Positions 45,185-55,569 of a stretch of DNA of 64,000 nucleotides are shown in pieces. This stretch comes from Mycolicibacterium poriferae (lineage in GTDB: Bacteria; Actinomycetota; Actinomycetes; Mycobacteriales; Mycobacteriaceae), in contig NZ_AP022570.1 of assembly GCF_010728325.1 (NCBI RefSeq), positions 5,332,001 through 5,396,000 on the forward strand, given 5' to 3'. How positions within the stretch are numbered: the first letter of the stretch is position 1; each line of letters opens with the position of its first letter. The notes below the pieces were generated by a model. It worked only from the letters and a program-made list of their open reading frames with translations. It did not search any database and was not told the origin of the DNA. The position numbers and the translations under genes were made by a program.

Positions 45185-46332
45185 TCGGGCTTCTGCCCGG
45201 CCCCGTCGGCAGCTGCTTCCCCGACGTCACCGGCAGGTGCTTCCCGGGCGTCGTCGGCAGCTGCTTCCCCGGCCTCACCGGCAGGTTGGGCCGGTTGGTT
45301 TGGGGCCTCGTCACCCGGTTGCTCGACCACGTCGTCACCCGGCTGCTCGACAGCGTCGGCCGGTTGCTCTGCCGCCTCCTCGGAAGGCTGCTGCACGGCA
45401 TTCCCCGCAGGGTCCTCCTGGGCCTCGCCGGCTGGCTGCTCGACCGCCTCCCCGGCCGGCTGCTCCGGGGCCTCGTTGGCTGGCTGGACCGCGGCTTCCC
45501 CGGCCGCGCGCGCACCCTCGTCGGTGACGTCGAGGACACCGTCGTCATACGGGTCGTGCAGCGGCGAACCGGTTCCCGCCGGCGCAGGAGTGTCCGAGTG
45601 TGCGCCGCAACCGAATTCGGCGTCGACCACATGACCGTCGGAGGCGAACTCGTTGGCACACACGCCGAACATCAGACCGAGCTCGCCGCCCAGCGGAACG
45701 TAGAAGCCGCAGTCGCGACAAACCCGCCGGGTCGCGCGCGCCATCGACGCCCCTGGTCCGTGGTCGCCGTCATGCCATCGCTGTGCTGCGTCCCGGCGGC
45801 CCCACAGGCTCAGCACCCGACGCCGGCCGAGTCCGACCTCGGTGGCCACCTCGTCGACCATCGGGTCACCGGTCGCCATGTAGCCGGGCACCAGGCGCGG
45901 GTCGTCGGGCGGCGGCGCCAACAGATCGCCCGGGCTCAGATCGCCGGGCCGGATCCGTTCCTCCCACGGCACCCATTTCGGCGCCAGCAGCGCCGTCGGG
46001 CCCGGGACGAGCACGACTTCACTGATGGTCGCGTGCTCGGCGCCGGGGCACGCGGCCACCACGACTGCCCATTGCCAACCGCGATATCCGGGCAGCTCAG
46101 CGAGGAAGCGGTGCGTCGCCGACGTCGGGTCCTCGAACTCGGCTCCGAGGTACTCCCCCACGGTGCCCTCGCCGCTGTGTTCCTCGATCGCCGCGCGCGC
46201 CGCGTCGACGGCGCCGGTCAACACCGACTGCAGCCCGGGTGCGACGTCTCCGGACCACGGCGCGGTCACCGGCTCGGGGCCGGTGGCGCTCTGAGTCAGG
46301 TCCTGGTGAGAGGGTTCGGTCACGCTGTCCAT
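45181..46332 (-). CDS. DUF3027 protein with a long Pro/Glu/Ala repeat tail
   Basis: A 383-residue protein from ATG 46332. Residues about 20-270 are the DUF3027 region (LPGYRGWQWAVVVAACPGAE, VPWEERIRPGDLSPGDLLAP), with a likely Zn knuckle in CRDCGFYVPL...GVCANEF...GCGAHS. The last 110 residues are a degenerate repeat of EQPAGEA-like heptads. M. tuberculosis Rv0877 has only about 262 residues, so the tail is an extension. Function unknown. The gene is divergent from the MFS gene, as in M. tuberculosis. Confidence 0.8.
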   Translation of the reverse strand: MDSVTEPSHQDLTQSATGPEPVTAPWSGDVAPGLQSVLTGAVDAARAAIEEHSGEGTVGEYLGAEFEDPTSATHRFLAELPGYRGWQWAVVVAACPGAEHATISEVVLVPGPTALLAPKWVPWEERIRPGDLSPGDLLAPPPDDPRLVPGYMATGDPMVDEVATEVGLGRRRVLSLWGRRDAAQRWHDGDHGPGASMARATRRVCRDCGFYVPLGGELGLMFGVCANEFASDGHVVDAEFGCGAHSDTPAPAGTGSPLHDPYDDGVLDVTDEGARAAGEAAVQPANEAPEQPAGEAVEQPAGEAQEDPAGNAVQQPSEEAAEQPADAVEQPGDDVVEQPGDEAPNQPAQPAGEAGEAAADDAREAPAGDVGEAAADGAGQKPD

Positions 46333-46420
46333 TGCCCTCAATCTTGCCCGAAGGACACAACGACAAGCCACACCGGTTGCCCTTGCGCACCCTGTCGGCT
46401 CCATGGGGGAGAATCGACAC

Positions 46421-48121
46421 GTGACCGGAGCGCGGCGTGATCCCCGGGACCCTGAGGGTCAGCAGGGTGGGCGCTACTACCCACCGCGCCCCCCGGCCGA
46501 GGAGCACCCCGGCATGGCCAACTACCCCAGCGATCCCGGTCTGAACCCGGGTCTGCGCAGGCCGCGCCGCACCGGTCCGGATCGGCACAGCGACAATCGG
46601 TGGCTGCCGCCGCTCGATGAAAGCCCGCGTCGGCGCGCCTCCGCAGAGGGCAGCTACGACGGCTCCGAGGGCCGGTTGGGAGCCGCCGACAGGATCACGG
46701 TGACGCGCGCCGCGGCGCATCGCAGCCGCGAGATGGGCTCGAAGATGTACGGCCTGGTGCACCGGGCCGCGACTGCCGACGGCGCCGACAAGTCGGGGCT
46801 GACGGCGCTGACCTGGCCCGTGGTCGCGAACTTCGCGGTGGACGCGGCGATGGCCGTCGCGTTGGCGAACACGCTGTTCTTCGCCGCCGCCACGGGCGAG
46901 AGCAAGAGCCGCGTCGCGCTGTATCTGCTCATCACGATTGCGCCGTTCGCTGTCATCGCCCCGCTGATCGGACCGGCACTCGACCGGTTGCAGCACGGCA
47001 GGCGGGTGGCGTTGGCGGGCTCGTTCGTGCTGCGCACGGTGCTGGCGGTGGTGCTGATCGCGAACTACGACGGGGCGACGGGCTCGTTCCCGTCCTGGGT
47101 GCTCTACCCGTGTGCGCTGGGCATGATGGTGCTGTCCAAATCCTTCTCGGTCCTACGTGGCGCGGTCGCGCCGCGCGTGCTGCCGCCGACGATCGACCTC
47201 GTGCGGGTGAACTCGCGACTGACCATGTTCGGGCTGCTGGGCGGCACGATGATCGGTGGCGCGGTGGCGGCGGCCGCCGAATGGGGGTTCAACCTGTTCC
47301 AGATGCCCGGCGCCCTCTACGTGGTGGTGGCGGTCACCATGGCCGGCGCGCTGTTCTCCATGCGGATCCCCAAGTGGGTCGAGGTCACCGAAGGCGAGGT
47401 ACCGGCCACGCTGGGCTATCACGGCGGTTCCGGTGAGTTCCTCCGCGAGAGCGCGCCGTCCCGCTTCGGCAAGGCCCGCCAGCCGCTGGGCCGCAACACC
47501 ATCACCGCTCTGTGGGGAAACTGCACCGTCAAGGTGATGGTCGGCTTCCTGTTCCTGTACCCCGCTTTCGTCGCCAAAGCCCACGACGCCGGCGGGTGGG
47601 AACAGCTGCGGATCCTCGGCTTGATCGGAGCGGCCGCGGCGATCGGCAACTTCATCGGAAACTTCACCGCTGCCCGCATGAAGCTCGGTCATCCGGCGCA
47701 GCTCGTGGTGCGCTGCGCGATCGCGGTGACGGCGGCGGCTCTGGCGACCGCGGTGACCGGAAGTCTGTTGGTGGCGGCCGCGGCCACGCTCATCACCTCG
47801 GGTGCCAGTGCGATCGCCAAGGCGTCACTCGACGCGTCACTGCAGGATGATCTGCCCGAGGAATCGCGCGCGTCGGCGTTCGGTCGTTCGGAGTCGCTTC
47901 TACAACTGGCGTGGGTCGCCGGCGGCGCCACCGGTGTGCTGATCTACACCGACTTGTGGGTGGGTTTCACCACGATCACCGCGGTCCTGATCCTCGGGTT
48001 GGCCCAGACGGTGCTGAGTTACCGCGGCGAGTCCCTGGTGCCCGGCTTCGGCGGTAACCGCCCGGTGCTGGCGGCGAAAGAAGGCGTGCGTGACGACGCA
48101 ACGGTGGTGACCGGAGAATGA
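46421..48121 (+). CDS. MFS-like transmembrane protein (Rv0876c homologue)
   Basis: A 566-residue protein. A 100-residue cytoplasmic N-terminal region, rich in Pro and Arg (YYPPRPPAEEHPG, GLRRPRRTGPDR), is followed by about 12 membrane segments. The GTG start is preferred because GGGGGAG lies 9 nt upstream; ATG 46403 lacks a ribosome binding site. The motif PLIGPALDRLQHGRRVALAG is MFS motif-A-like. Substrate unknown. The DUF2771 gene overlaps by 4 nt (ATGA), the same pair as in M. tuberculosis. Confidence 0.83.
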   Translation: MTGARRDPRDPEGQQGGRYYPPRPPAEEHPGMANYPSDPGLNPGLRRPRRTGPDRHSDNRWLPPLDESPRRRASAEGSYDGSEGRLGAADRITVTRAAAHRSREMGSKMYGLVHRAATADGADKSGLTALTWPVVANFAVDAAMAVALANTLFFAAATGESKSRVALYLLITIAPFAVIAPLIGPALDRLQHGRRVALAGSFVLRTVLAVVLIANYDGATGSFPSWVLYPCALGMMVLSKSFSVLRGAVAPRVLPPTIDLVRVNSRLTMFGLLGGTMIGGAVAAAAEWGFNLFQMPGALYVVVAVTMAGALFSMRIPKWVEVTEGEVPATLGYHGGSGEFLRESAPSRFGKARQPLGRNTITALWGNCTVKVMVGFLFLYPAFVAKAHDAGGWEQLRILGLIGAAAAIGNFIGNFTAARMKLGHPAQLVVRCAIAVTAAALATAVTGSLLVAAAATLITSGASAIAKASLDASLQDDLPEESRASAFGRSESLLQLAWVAGGATGVLIYTDLWVGFTTITAVLILGLAQTVLSYRGESLVPGFGGNRPVLAAKEGVRDDATVVTGE

Positions 48122-48612
48122 AGCGGGGACTCGCCGCGCTCGCGGCTGTGGCGCTGCTGGCGTCGATCGGTACCGCCGTGCTGGTGTGGCGGCTGTCCAG
48201 CGACAGCGATCCGCACCTTCCCGAGATCTCGGCGTACTCCCACGGAGAGCTGACCAGGGTGGGGCCGTACCGGGTGTGCGAGGTGCTCGACCCGACCGAT
48301 TGTGTGGTTCCCGCCTCGCAGGGCGAGTTACCGGTGAGCGGTCGTCACCCCGTCCAGTTGTCGGTGCCGCAGGAGGTGGCGAAAGCACCGTGGGTGCTGC
48401 TGCGCGCCTTCGAGGACGGCGACCGCGTCGAGGAGTTCCGGCCCGCTAGCAGACTCGCCGTGACGATCCCGACGGTCGACCCGCAGTTGGGCCGGCTGCG
48501 GGGCATCGCCGTGCAGCTGCCGACGTTGGTGCGCGACCAGGATGGCAACGAATTCCCGGTGCCGCACGCGGAATGGTCGGTGCGCACCACCTGGGATCAG
48601 CCCGCCGAGTGA
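48118..48612 (+). CDS. DUF2771 exported/membrane-anchored protein
   Basis: A 164-residue protein with an N-terminal signal or anchor (LAALAAVALLASIGTAVLVW), then an extracytoplasmic domain with a Cys pair (YRVCEVLDPTDCVVPA). It matches DUF2771 (Rv0875c). It is coupled by ATGA overlap to the MFS gene. Function unknown. Its 3' end overlaps the convergent reductase gene by 16 nt. Confidence 0.83.
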   Translation: MKRGLAALAAVALLASIGTAVLVWRLSSDSDPHLPEISAYSHGELTRVGPYRVCEVLDPTDCVVPASQGELPVSGRHPVQLSVPQEVAKAPWVLLRAFEDGDRVEEFRPASRLAVTIPTVDPQLGRLRGIAVQLPTLVRDQDGNEFPVPHAEWSVRTTWDQPAE

Positions 48613-49613
48613 CCGTCGGGGACCAGCTCCCCCTCCCGCGTCGGGCCCGGAGGCGTTCCGTCACCGAAAGGCTTGCCGCCCAGCGCTTCCCGCCCGTGGG
48701 GCGTCAGCCAGTTGGACAGGTCGGGGCCCTTCGGGACCACACCTGTGGGGTTGATGTCGCTGTGCACGAGGTAGTAGTGCTGCTTGATCTGGACGAAATC
48801 GATCGTGTCGCCGAAGCCGGGGGTCTGGAACAGATCGCGGGCGTAGGCCCACAACGCGGGGAACTCGGCGAGCTTCTGGCGATTGGTCTTGAAATGGCCG
48901 TGATACACCGGATCGAAGCGGGCCAGCGTGGTGAACAGCCGCACGTCCGCCTCGGTGATCGTGTCGCCGACCAGGAACCGCTGCCCGCTCAGGCGGTCTT
49001 CGAGCCAGTCCAAGGCGGTGAACAACCGGTCATAGGCGCGCTCGTAGGCTCGCTGCGACCCGGCGAAGCCGCAGCGGTATACACCGTTGTTGATCTCGGT
49101 GTAGACCCGCTCAGCCACCTCGTCGATCTCGGCACGCAGCGGCTCGGGATACAGCGCAGGCGCGCCGTCGCGGTGGTGGGCCGACCACTCGGTGGAGAAG
49201 TCCAAGGTGATCTGGGCGTAGTCGTTGGTGACCACCTGACCGCTCTCGATCTCCACCAGCGCGGGGACGGTCACCCCCTTGGGATAGTCGGGAATCCGAG
49301 CGTTGTACGCATCCCGCAGGTAGTGGATGCCCAGCACCGGGTCGACCTCACCCGGGTCCAGATCGAACGTCCAGCTGCGTTCGTCGTGTGTAGGACCGCA
49401 GAACCCGATCGACAGCACGTCCTCCAGGCCGAGGAGGCGGCGCACGATGATGGTGCGGTTGGCCCACGGGCACGCCCTGGCGACGATCAAGCGGTAGCGG
49501 CCGGGCTCGACGGGATAACCGTCCCTGCCGTCGGCGGTGATCCGGGTGTCGATGTAGTCGGTGTCCCGGTTGAATTCGCCGTCGGAGCTCGACGGGTCGG
49601 CCACATAGCTCAT
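48597..49613 (-). CDS. Glutathionyl-hydroquinone reductase-like GST (YqjG/ECM4 family)
   Basis: A 338-residue protein from ATG 49613. The thioredoxin-like N-terminal domain has the catalytic ARACPWANRTIIVRRLLGLE motif with a single Cys, diagnostic of Xi-class GSTs. The all-helical C-terminal domain carries FLVGDTITEADVRLFTTLAR and FDPVYHGHFKTN. These enzymes reduce glutathionyl-hydroquinones. Mycobacteria use mycothiol instead of glutathione, so a mycothiolyl substrate is the likely counterpart. The gene is not in the M. tuberculosis neighbourhood. Confidence 0.88.
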   Translation of the reverse strand: MSYVADPSSSDGEFNRDTDYIDTRITADGRDGYPVEPGRYRLIVARACPWANRTIIVRRLLGLEDVLSIGFCGPTHDERSWTFDLDPGEVDPVLGIHYLRDAYNARIPDYPKGVTVPALVEIESGQVVTNDYAQITLDFSTEWSAHHRDGAPALYPEPLRAEIDEVAERVYTEINNGVYRCGFAGSQRAYERAYDRLFTALDWLEDRLSGQRFLVGDTITEADVRLFTTLARFDPVYHGHFKTNRQKLAEFPALWAYARDLFQTPGFGDTIDFVQIKQHYYLVHSDINPTGVVPKGPDLSNWLTPHGREALGGKPFGDGTPPGPTREGELVPDGHSAG

Positions 49614-49647
49614 GGGGTTCTTTCTACCCCCGCCGAACCGGAACCAA

Positions 49648-50058
49648 TTAGGCGTCGAGCTCCCGCGCGACAGCCCGCACGACCTCGGACACCCGGCGAG
49701 CCACCTTGCGGTCCGGGTAGCGGCCCTTGCGCAGTTCCGGCTGCACTGCACCCTCGAGCAGCGTGATCATGTCCTCGACCATGCCGTGCAGTTCGTCGGG
49801 GGTGTGCTTGTGCTCGGCGGCGGCAGCCTCGCGACGGGTCCGCGACAGGCTCGGGGGCGGGTCGATCAGCTTCAGGCTCAGCGCCTGGGGTCCGCGTCGC
49901 CCGGCGGCCACGCCGAACTCGACGCGCTGGCCCGCCTTGAGGGCCTCCACACCGGCGGGCAACGCCGAGGACCGCACGTAGACGTCCTCACCGTCCTCCT
50001 GCGAGAGGAACCCGAAGCCCTTCTCCGCGTCGTACCACTTCACCCGGCCCGTCGGCAC
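49648..50058 (-). CDS. cspB: Cold-shock domain protein CspB
   Basis: A 136-residue protein starting at GTG 50058, preceded by AGGTGAG. The cold-shock domain (residues 1-65) has RNP1 KGFGFLSQ and RNP2 DVYVRSSAL for single-stranded nucleic-acid binding. A helical extension of about 70 residues ([20 protein letters not shown]) is typical of mycobacterial CspB (Rv0871, 135 residues). The frame extends upstream without homology. Confidence 0.9.
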   Translation of the reverse strand: MPTGRVKWYDAEKGFGFLSQEDGEDVYVRSSALPAGVEALKAGQRVEFGVAAGRRGPQALSLKLIDPPPSLSRTRREAAAAEHKHTPDELHGMVEDMITLLEGAVQPELRKGRYPDRKVARRVSEVVRAVARELDA

Positions 50059-50204
50059 TGGTCTCACCTGCTTGTCTGTCTGAAGCCATAAAGTAAGCGC
50101 CCCCGCCTGCGCCGGGACGCGTTCGGCCCTGATCCTACTCGGACGCCGCCGCGGCCAGCATCCCCTCATGTCGGTAGGCTGGCCGTCACCGCTGGAGGAA
50201 GACG

Positions 50205-50609
50205 ATGCGACTGATACTCAATGTCATCTGGTTGATCTTCGGCGGCCTGTGGCTGGCTTTGGGCTACCTGCTGGCGGCGCTGATCTGCTTCGTGCTGATC
50301 ATCACCATTCCCTTCGGTTTCGCGTCGTTGCGGATCGCGTTGTACGCGCTGTGGCCCTTCGGGCGCACGGTCGTCGACAAACCCGGTCCGCGGCCAGGCG
50401 CGTTGGTCGGCAACGTCATCTGGATCATCGTGGCCGGCGTGTGGCTGGCGATCGGCCACATCACCACCGCGCTCGCGATGGCCATCACGATCATCGGCAT
50501 CCCGTTGGCCGTGGCCAACCTGAAGATGATCCCGATCTCGCTGTGGCCGCTGGGCAAGGGGATCGTGCCCGTCGACGAACGCCACGCCCCCGCCGGAGCC
50601 GCCCCGTGA
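50205..50609 (+). CDS. YccF-domain membrane protein
   Basis: A 134-residue protein with two copies of the YccF domain: [20 protein letters not shown] followed by [19 protein letters not shown], then [20 protein letters not shown] followed by [19 protein letters not shown]. About four membrane segments. GGAGGA lies 6 nt before the ATG. It corresponds to Rv0870c. Function unknown. Its stop overlaps the GTG start of moaA2 (GTGA), so the two are coupled. Confidence 0.9.
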   Translation: MRLILNVIWLIFGGLWLALGYLLAALICFVLIITIPFGFASLRIALYALWPFGRTVVDKPGPRPGALVGNVIWIIVAGVWLAIGHITTALAMAITIIGIPLAVANLKMIPISLWPLGKGIVPVDERHAPAGAAP

Positions 50610-51679
50610 GCGTCGTCGCACTCGGGGTGCCCAGCGTGCACCGACAGGCATCGGACCCGGCTCCGCCGTGTCCGACCGAAGGCCCCCTCATCGACACCTT
50701 CGGCAGGGTGGCCACCGACCTGCGCGTCTCGCTGACAGACCTGTGCAATCTGCGCTGCACGTACTGCATGCCCGCGGAAGGGCTGGACTGGATGCCGGGC
50801 GAGCAGAAACTGCATGCCGACGAGCTGATCCGGCTCCTTCGCCTGGCCGTGACCCGCCTCGGGATCACCAACGTCCGGTTCACCGGTGGTGAGCCGCTGG
50901 TCGTGCCGCACCTCGAGGACGTCGTGCGCGCCACCGCTCAGCTTCGCCCACGCCCGGAAATCACGTTGACGACCAACGGTGTCGGGCTGGCCGCTCGCGC
51001 CGAGGCGCTGGCCCATGCCGGGCTCAGTCGCATCAATGTCTCGTTGGACACCGTCGACCCGGCCCGCTTCAAGGCCATCACCCGCCGCGACCGGCTCGAC
51101 GACGTGCTGGCCGGGCTGCGCGCAGCCAGAGCGGCCGGGCTGGACCCGGTCAAAGTCAACGCGGTGCTCGACCCGGTCACCGGCCTCGAGGACGCGGTGG
51201 CGCTGCTGGGCTTCTGTCTCGACGAGGGGTTGCAGCTGCGCATCATCGAACAGATGCCGCTCGACGCGGGGCACTCGTGGCAGCGCGACCGCGCGTTGTC
51301 GGCCGACGTGGTGCTGGCCGCACTGCGGGCGCACTTCACGCTGACCGAGGACCCGGCACCGCGGGGATCCGCGCCGGCGCAGCTCTGGCAGGTGCATCGG
51401 GGCGGGCAGGTGGCTGGGCGGGTCGGCATCATCGCGTCGGTCTCGCAGGCCTTCTGCGCCGCCTGTGACCGCAGCAGGCTCACCGCTGACGGACAGGTGC
51501 GCAACTGCCTGTTCGCGCGCGAGGAGACCGACCTGCGCGCGCTGCTGCGCACGGGCGCTGACGACGACGCACTCGAAGCGGCGTGGCGCTCTGCGATGTG
51601 GGCCAAGGCGGCGGGCCACGGCATCAACGACCCGGACTTCATCCAACCGGACCGGCCGATGAGCGCGATCGGAGGCTAG
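50606..51679 (+). CDS. moaA2: GTP 3',8-cyclase MoaA2 (molybdenum cofactor step 1)
   Basis: A 357-residue radical SAM enzyme. The N-terminal cluster motif is CNLRCTYC (CxxxCxxC). SAM-binding FTGGEPLV follows. The C-terminal second-cluster Cys lie in FCAACDRSRLTADGQVRNC, and the protein ends in Gly-Gly. With MoaC it converts GTP to cyclic pyranopterin monophosphate. GTG start at 50606, coupled to the YccF gene; moaD2 follows 3 nt later. The open frame runs far upstream through the YccF gene in another reading and is not part of the protein. Confidence 0.95.
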   Translation: MSVVALGVPSVHRQASDPAPPCPTEGPLIDTFGRVATDLRVSLTDLCNLRCTYCMPAEGLDWMPGEQKLHADELIRLLRLAVTRLGITNVRFTGGEPLVVPHLEDVVRATAQLRPRPEITLTTNGVGLAARAEALAHAGLSRINVSLDTVDPARFKAITRRDRLDDVLAGLRAARAAGLDPVKVNAVLDPVTGLEDAVALLGFCLDEGLQLRIIEQMPLDAGHSWQRDRALSADVVLAALRAHFTLTEDPAPRGSAPAQLWQVHRGGQVAGRVGIIASVSQAFCAACDRSRLTADGQVRNCLFAREETDLRALLRTGADDDALEAAWRSAMWAKAAGHGINDPDFIQPDRPMSAIGG

Positions 51680-51682
51680 GCG

Positions 51683-51958
51683 GTGCGAGCCGAGACCACC
51701 CACCCCGAGGCGCGCGTCACCGTCCGCTATTTCGCGGCGGCGCGTGCCGCCGCCGGTGTCGAGGACGAAACGATCACCGTGCCCGCCGGGACAACGGTGC
51801 GCGAACTGGTCGAGACGTTGCACACCCGGAGCCCTGGGCTGTCGGCGGTGCTGGCGCGGTGTTCCTATCTGTGTGACGGAGTTGCGGTGCGCGACTTGCA
51901 GACTGCGCTCGGCGACACCCAGACGGTCGACGTTCTTCCCCCGTTCGCCGGGGGCTGA
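51683..51958 (+). CDS. moaD2: Molybdopterin synthase sulfur carrier MoaD2
   Basis: A 91-residue ubiquitin-fold protein (VTVRYFAAARAAAGVEDETI, then VDVLPPFAGG). The C-terminal Gly-Gly is thiocarboxylated and donates sulfur for the dithiolene of molybdopterin. GTG start 3 nt after the moaA2 stop. Its partner MoaE2 is encoded across rpfA on the other strand. Confidence 0.92.
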   Translation: MRAETTHPEARVTVRYFAAARAAAGVEDETITVPAGTTVRELVETLHTRSPGLSAVLARCSYLCDGVAVRDLQTALGDTQTVDVLPPFAGG

Positions 51959-51982
51959 CGGCCCGCCGGGACAAACCTATTC

Positions 51983-51998
51983 CGTGATTTACATCACA
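51983..51998. promoter_or_regulatory. Candidate CRP site upstream of rpfA
   Basis: CGTGATTTACATCACA matches TGTGA-N6-TCACA at 9 of 10 fixed positions. It lies within a larger dyad, TTCCGT...ACGGAA (51980-52006). It is about 425 nt upstream of the rpfA ATG, ahead of the riboswitch leader. In M. tuberculosis, CRP (Rv3676) is known to activate rpfA. Confidence 0.68.
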
Positions 51999-52207
51999 TA
52001 ACGGAATGATCACAGCATGGCTACGGAGCGGTTGAGACGACCCGCACCTGCAGGAACAACGGGCCGTGCTGGGCATTTAGAGTTTTATTAGTATTTGCCC
52101 CGGTCAGAAACGCCGGCGGCGTCAAAAGGTGACGGGATTCTGGTGACCGATTACCGTTCTGAACCAGGCCATCGACCCCCACATTGCGATGGGCCTGCCG
52201 CGTGACC

Positions 52208-53826
<1,619 letters not shown>

Positions 53827-53833
53827 ACCGGTG

Positions 53834-53850
53834 ACTCCGCTACGCGGAGT
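53834..53850. terminator. Hairpin between convergent rpfA and moaE2
   Basis: ACTCCGC (53834-53840), TAC, GCGGAGT (53844-53850) form a perfect 7-bp stem overlapping the moaE2 stop and 8 nt past the rpfA stop. No U-run follows in either direction. Confidence 0.5.
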
Positions 53851-54265
53851 TGACCCACTCGTCGGTGCCGTCGGCGAAGAATTGGTGTTTCCACACCGGT
53901 AGCGACTCTTTGACGCGGTCGACCAGTCGTGCGCACGTCTCGAACGCGGCGCCCCGATGGTCGGCGGCGACGGCGGCCACCAACGCGGCGTCACCGATGT
54001 GCAGGATGCCGACCCGGTGGCTGACCGCCACGGCACGCACGCCGGCTGCCGATGCGGCGACCTCGGCAACCACGTCGGCCAGCGTCTGCCCCGCGGACGG
54101 GTGCGCCGAGTACTCCAGCCGCGTCACCGTCCGTCCGCCGTCGTGGTCGCGCACGACGCCGGCGAAAGCCACCACGGCGCCTGCGGCAGCGTGTGCGACC
54201 AGCGCCTCGTGTTCGGCTGAGTCGATGGGCTCCTCGGTCAGCGCGGCGCGCAGCACGGCGCTCAC
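53840..54265 (-). CDS. moaE2: Molybdopterin synthase large subunit MoaE2
   Basis: A 141-residue MoaE. The motifs [41 protein letters not shown] and the catalytic-site [15 protein letters not shown] are present. With MoaD2 it inserts sulfur into cyclic pyranopterin monophosphate. GTG start overlapping the mog stop by 4 nt (GTGA). Confidence 0.95.
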   Translation of the reverse strand: MSAVLRAALTEEPIDSAEHEALVAHAAAGAVVAFAGVVRDHDGGRTVTRLEYSAHPSAGQTLADVVAEVAASAAGVRAVAVSHRVGILHIGDAALVAAVAADHRGAAFETCARLVDRVKESLPVWKHQFFADGTDEWVNSA

Positions 54266-54741
54266 CGAGAGTGGTCCTTACCGCGGAGTTGATCCAGCGC
54301 GTGGTCGAGGACGTCGTCGAGCACGCCCAGTCCGTCCTTGACGCCGCCCAGCGAGCCGGGCAGGTTGACGATCAGGGTCCGGCCGGCGACGCCGCAGACC
54401 CCGCGGGAGAGCACCGAGGTCGGCACGTGGGGCAGCCCGGCCCGGCGGATCGCATCCGCAAGCCCGGGAATGTCGTAGTCGAGCAGCGCGGCGGTGATCT
54501 GGGGCGTGGAGTCGGTGGGCGAGATACCCGTTCCTCCGGAGGTGATGATGACGTCGTGGCCGTCAGCCAGTGCGGAACGCAGCGCCGCGTCGACGGGCGC
54601 GCCGTCAGCGACCACCACGGGCGCGGGCGTCCTGATGTCGCGCGCGGCAAGCCAGTCGACGATCACCGGTCCGCAGCGGTCCTCGTAGATCCCCGAGGAC
54701 GCCCGCGTCGAGGCGATCACCACCAGTCCCGAGCGGGTCAC
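54262..54741 (-). CDS. mog: Molybdopterin adenylyltransferase Mog
   Basis: A 159-residue MogA/MoaB-like protein. GTG 54741 overlaps the moaC stop by 4 nt and gives the M. tuberculosis length; the open frame further upstream is inside moaC. The MPT-binding motifs are [20 protein letters not shown] and [20 protein letters not shown]. It adenylates molybdopterin before metal insertion. Confidence 0.93.
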   Translation of the reverse strand: MTRSGLVVIASTRASSGIYEDRCGPVIVDWLAARDIRTPAPVVVADGAPVDAALRSALADGHDVIITSGGTGISPTDSTPQITAALLDYDIPGLADAIRRAGLPHVPTSVLSRGVCGVAGRTLIVNLPGSLGGVKDGLGVLDDVLDHALDQLRGKDHSR

Positions 54742-55220
54742 CGCTCCCACGTACCCGTCTTGCCGCCCTCCTTGTGCACAACCCGGATGTCGTCGATCTC
54801 GGCGGCCCGATCGACGGCCTTGATCATGTCGTAGACCGTCAGCGCCGCGACACTGACGGCGGTCAGCGCCTCCATCTCCACACCGGTGCGGTCGGTGGTG
54901 CGCACGGTCGCGGTGATGGCGACCGCGGCGGGCTCGTCGTCTGCACCGACGGTGAAGTCGATGTCGACACCGGTGATCGCGAGTGGATGGCACAGCGGCA
55001 CCAGTTCGCTGGTGCGCTTGGCGGCCATGATGCCGGCCACCCTCGCGGTGGCGAGGGCGTCGCCTTTGGGCAGACCGTTCGCGGTGATCATCGCGACGAC
55101 ATCGGGACGGGTACGCACCACGCCTTCCGCCACGGCCACCCGCTTGGTGACGTCCTTGGCCGAGACGTCGACCATGTGCGCGGCACCGGTTTCGTCGAGG
55201 TGCGACAGGCCGTCCGGCAC
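54738..55220 (-). CDS. moaC: Cyclic pyranopterin monophosphate synthase MoaC
   Basis: A 160-residue MoaC. Key stretches are MVDVSAKDVTKRVAVAEG, KRTSELVPLCHPLAITGVDI and TGVEMEALTAVSVAALTVYD, with the family His and Asp/Lys residues (DMIKAVDR). It works directly after MoaA. GTG start; the stop overlaps the mog start. A small conserved gene lies 2 nt upstream, making a four-gene unit ending with moaE2. Confidence 0.95.
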   Translation of the reverse strand: MPDGLSHLDETGAAHMVDVSAKDVTKRVAVAEGVVRTRPDVVAMITANGLPKGDALATARVAGIMAAKRTSELVPLCHPLAITGVDIDFTVGADDEPAAVAITATVRTTDRTGVEMEALTAVSVAALTVYDMIKAVDRAAEIDDIRVVHKEGGKTGTWER

Positions 55221-55222
55221 CG

Positions 55223-55408
55223 TTACTTGTTGATGACGGTGGCCGACTGGATGAACGGCAGCTCGTCGGCCGGCAGCGGGAACGTCACGTCTCCGAACGG
55301 AGACAGGGCGCCTGTGCGATCGGCGGCGAGCTCGCTGACCGCGTGATCGTCAGGATCGCTCTTGGGCCAACCCGGGTCGACGTATCGGTTCTTCTTGTCA
55401 TCAGCCAC
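55223..55408 (-). CDS. Small conserved mycobacterial protein (Rv0863 position)
   Basis: A 61-residue acidic protein, [20 protein letters not shown] at the N terminus and [17 protein letters not shown] at the C terminus, with GTG start. No domain recognised. Its position directly upstream of moaC matches Rv0863 in M. tuberculosis, and the spacing supports co-transcription with moaC, mog and moaE2. Function unknown. Confidence 0.65.
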   Translation of the reverse strand: MADDKKNRYVDPGWPKSDPDDHAVSELAADRTGALSPFGDVTFPLPADELPFIQSATVINK

Positions 55409-55459
55409 GGTGCCATTGTGGCAGGCCGATCACCGGCTGGCGAGGTCGGGAGGCTGCTT

Positions 55460-55473
55460 TACGCTGGTCGAGA
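55460..55473 (+). promoter_or_regulatory. Candidate -10 element for a leaderless transcript starting at the first mini-ORF
   Basis: TACGCT (55460-55465) fits the mycobacterial TANNNT -10 pattern. Seven nt later comes ATG 55473. This spacing is typical of leaderless mycobacterial mRNAs, whose transcription start coincides with the start codon. No -35 element is obvious. Confidence 0.45.
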
Positions 55474-55508
55474 TGGGGGTTCGGACGAAGAGCAGACAGT
55501 GCCGATGA
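55473..55508 (+). CDS. Mini-ORF 1 upstream of the helicase-associated gene
   Basis: An 11-residue peptide, MGVRTKSRQCR, from ATG 55473 to TGA 55506-55508. The stop overlaps the ATG of mini-ORF 2 (ATGA, 55505-55508). The ATG is 7 nt after a possible -10 element, so it could be translated as a leaderless start. Translation is an inference from the arrangement only. Confidence 0.45.
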   Translation: MGVRTKSRQCR

Positions 55509-55540
55509 GGCCTTGGACGAAGAGCAGACAGTGCCGATGA
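55505..55540 (+). CDS. Mini-ORF 2 upstream of the helicase-associated gene
   Basis: An 11-residue peptide, MRPWTKSRQCR. Its ATG overlaps the mini-ORF 1 stop, and its TGA overlaps the mini-ORF 3 ATG (ATGA, 55537-55540). The last eight residues equal those of mini-ORF 1 because both come from the same repeat. Confidence 0.45.
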   Translation: MRPWTKSRQCR

Positions 55541-55569
55541 GGCCTTGGACGAAGAGCAGACAGTACTGA
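55537..55569 (+). CDS. Mini-ORF 3, overlapping the helicase-associated gene start
   Basis: A 10-residue peptide, MRPWTKSRQY. Its stop TGA (55567-55569) shares one base with the ATG of the main gene (TGATG). A ribosome ending here can restart on the main gene without leaving the mRNA. Confidence 0.45.
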   Translation: MRPWTKSRQY

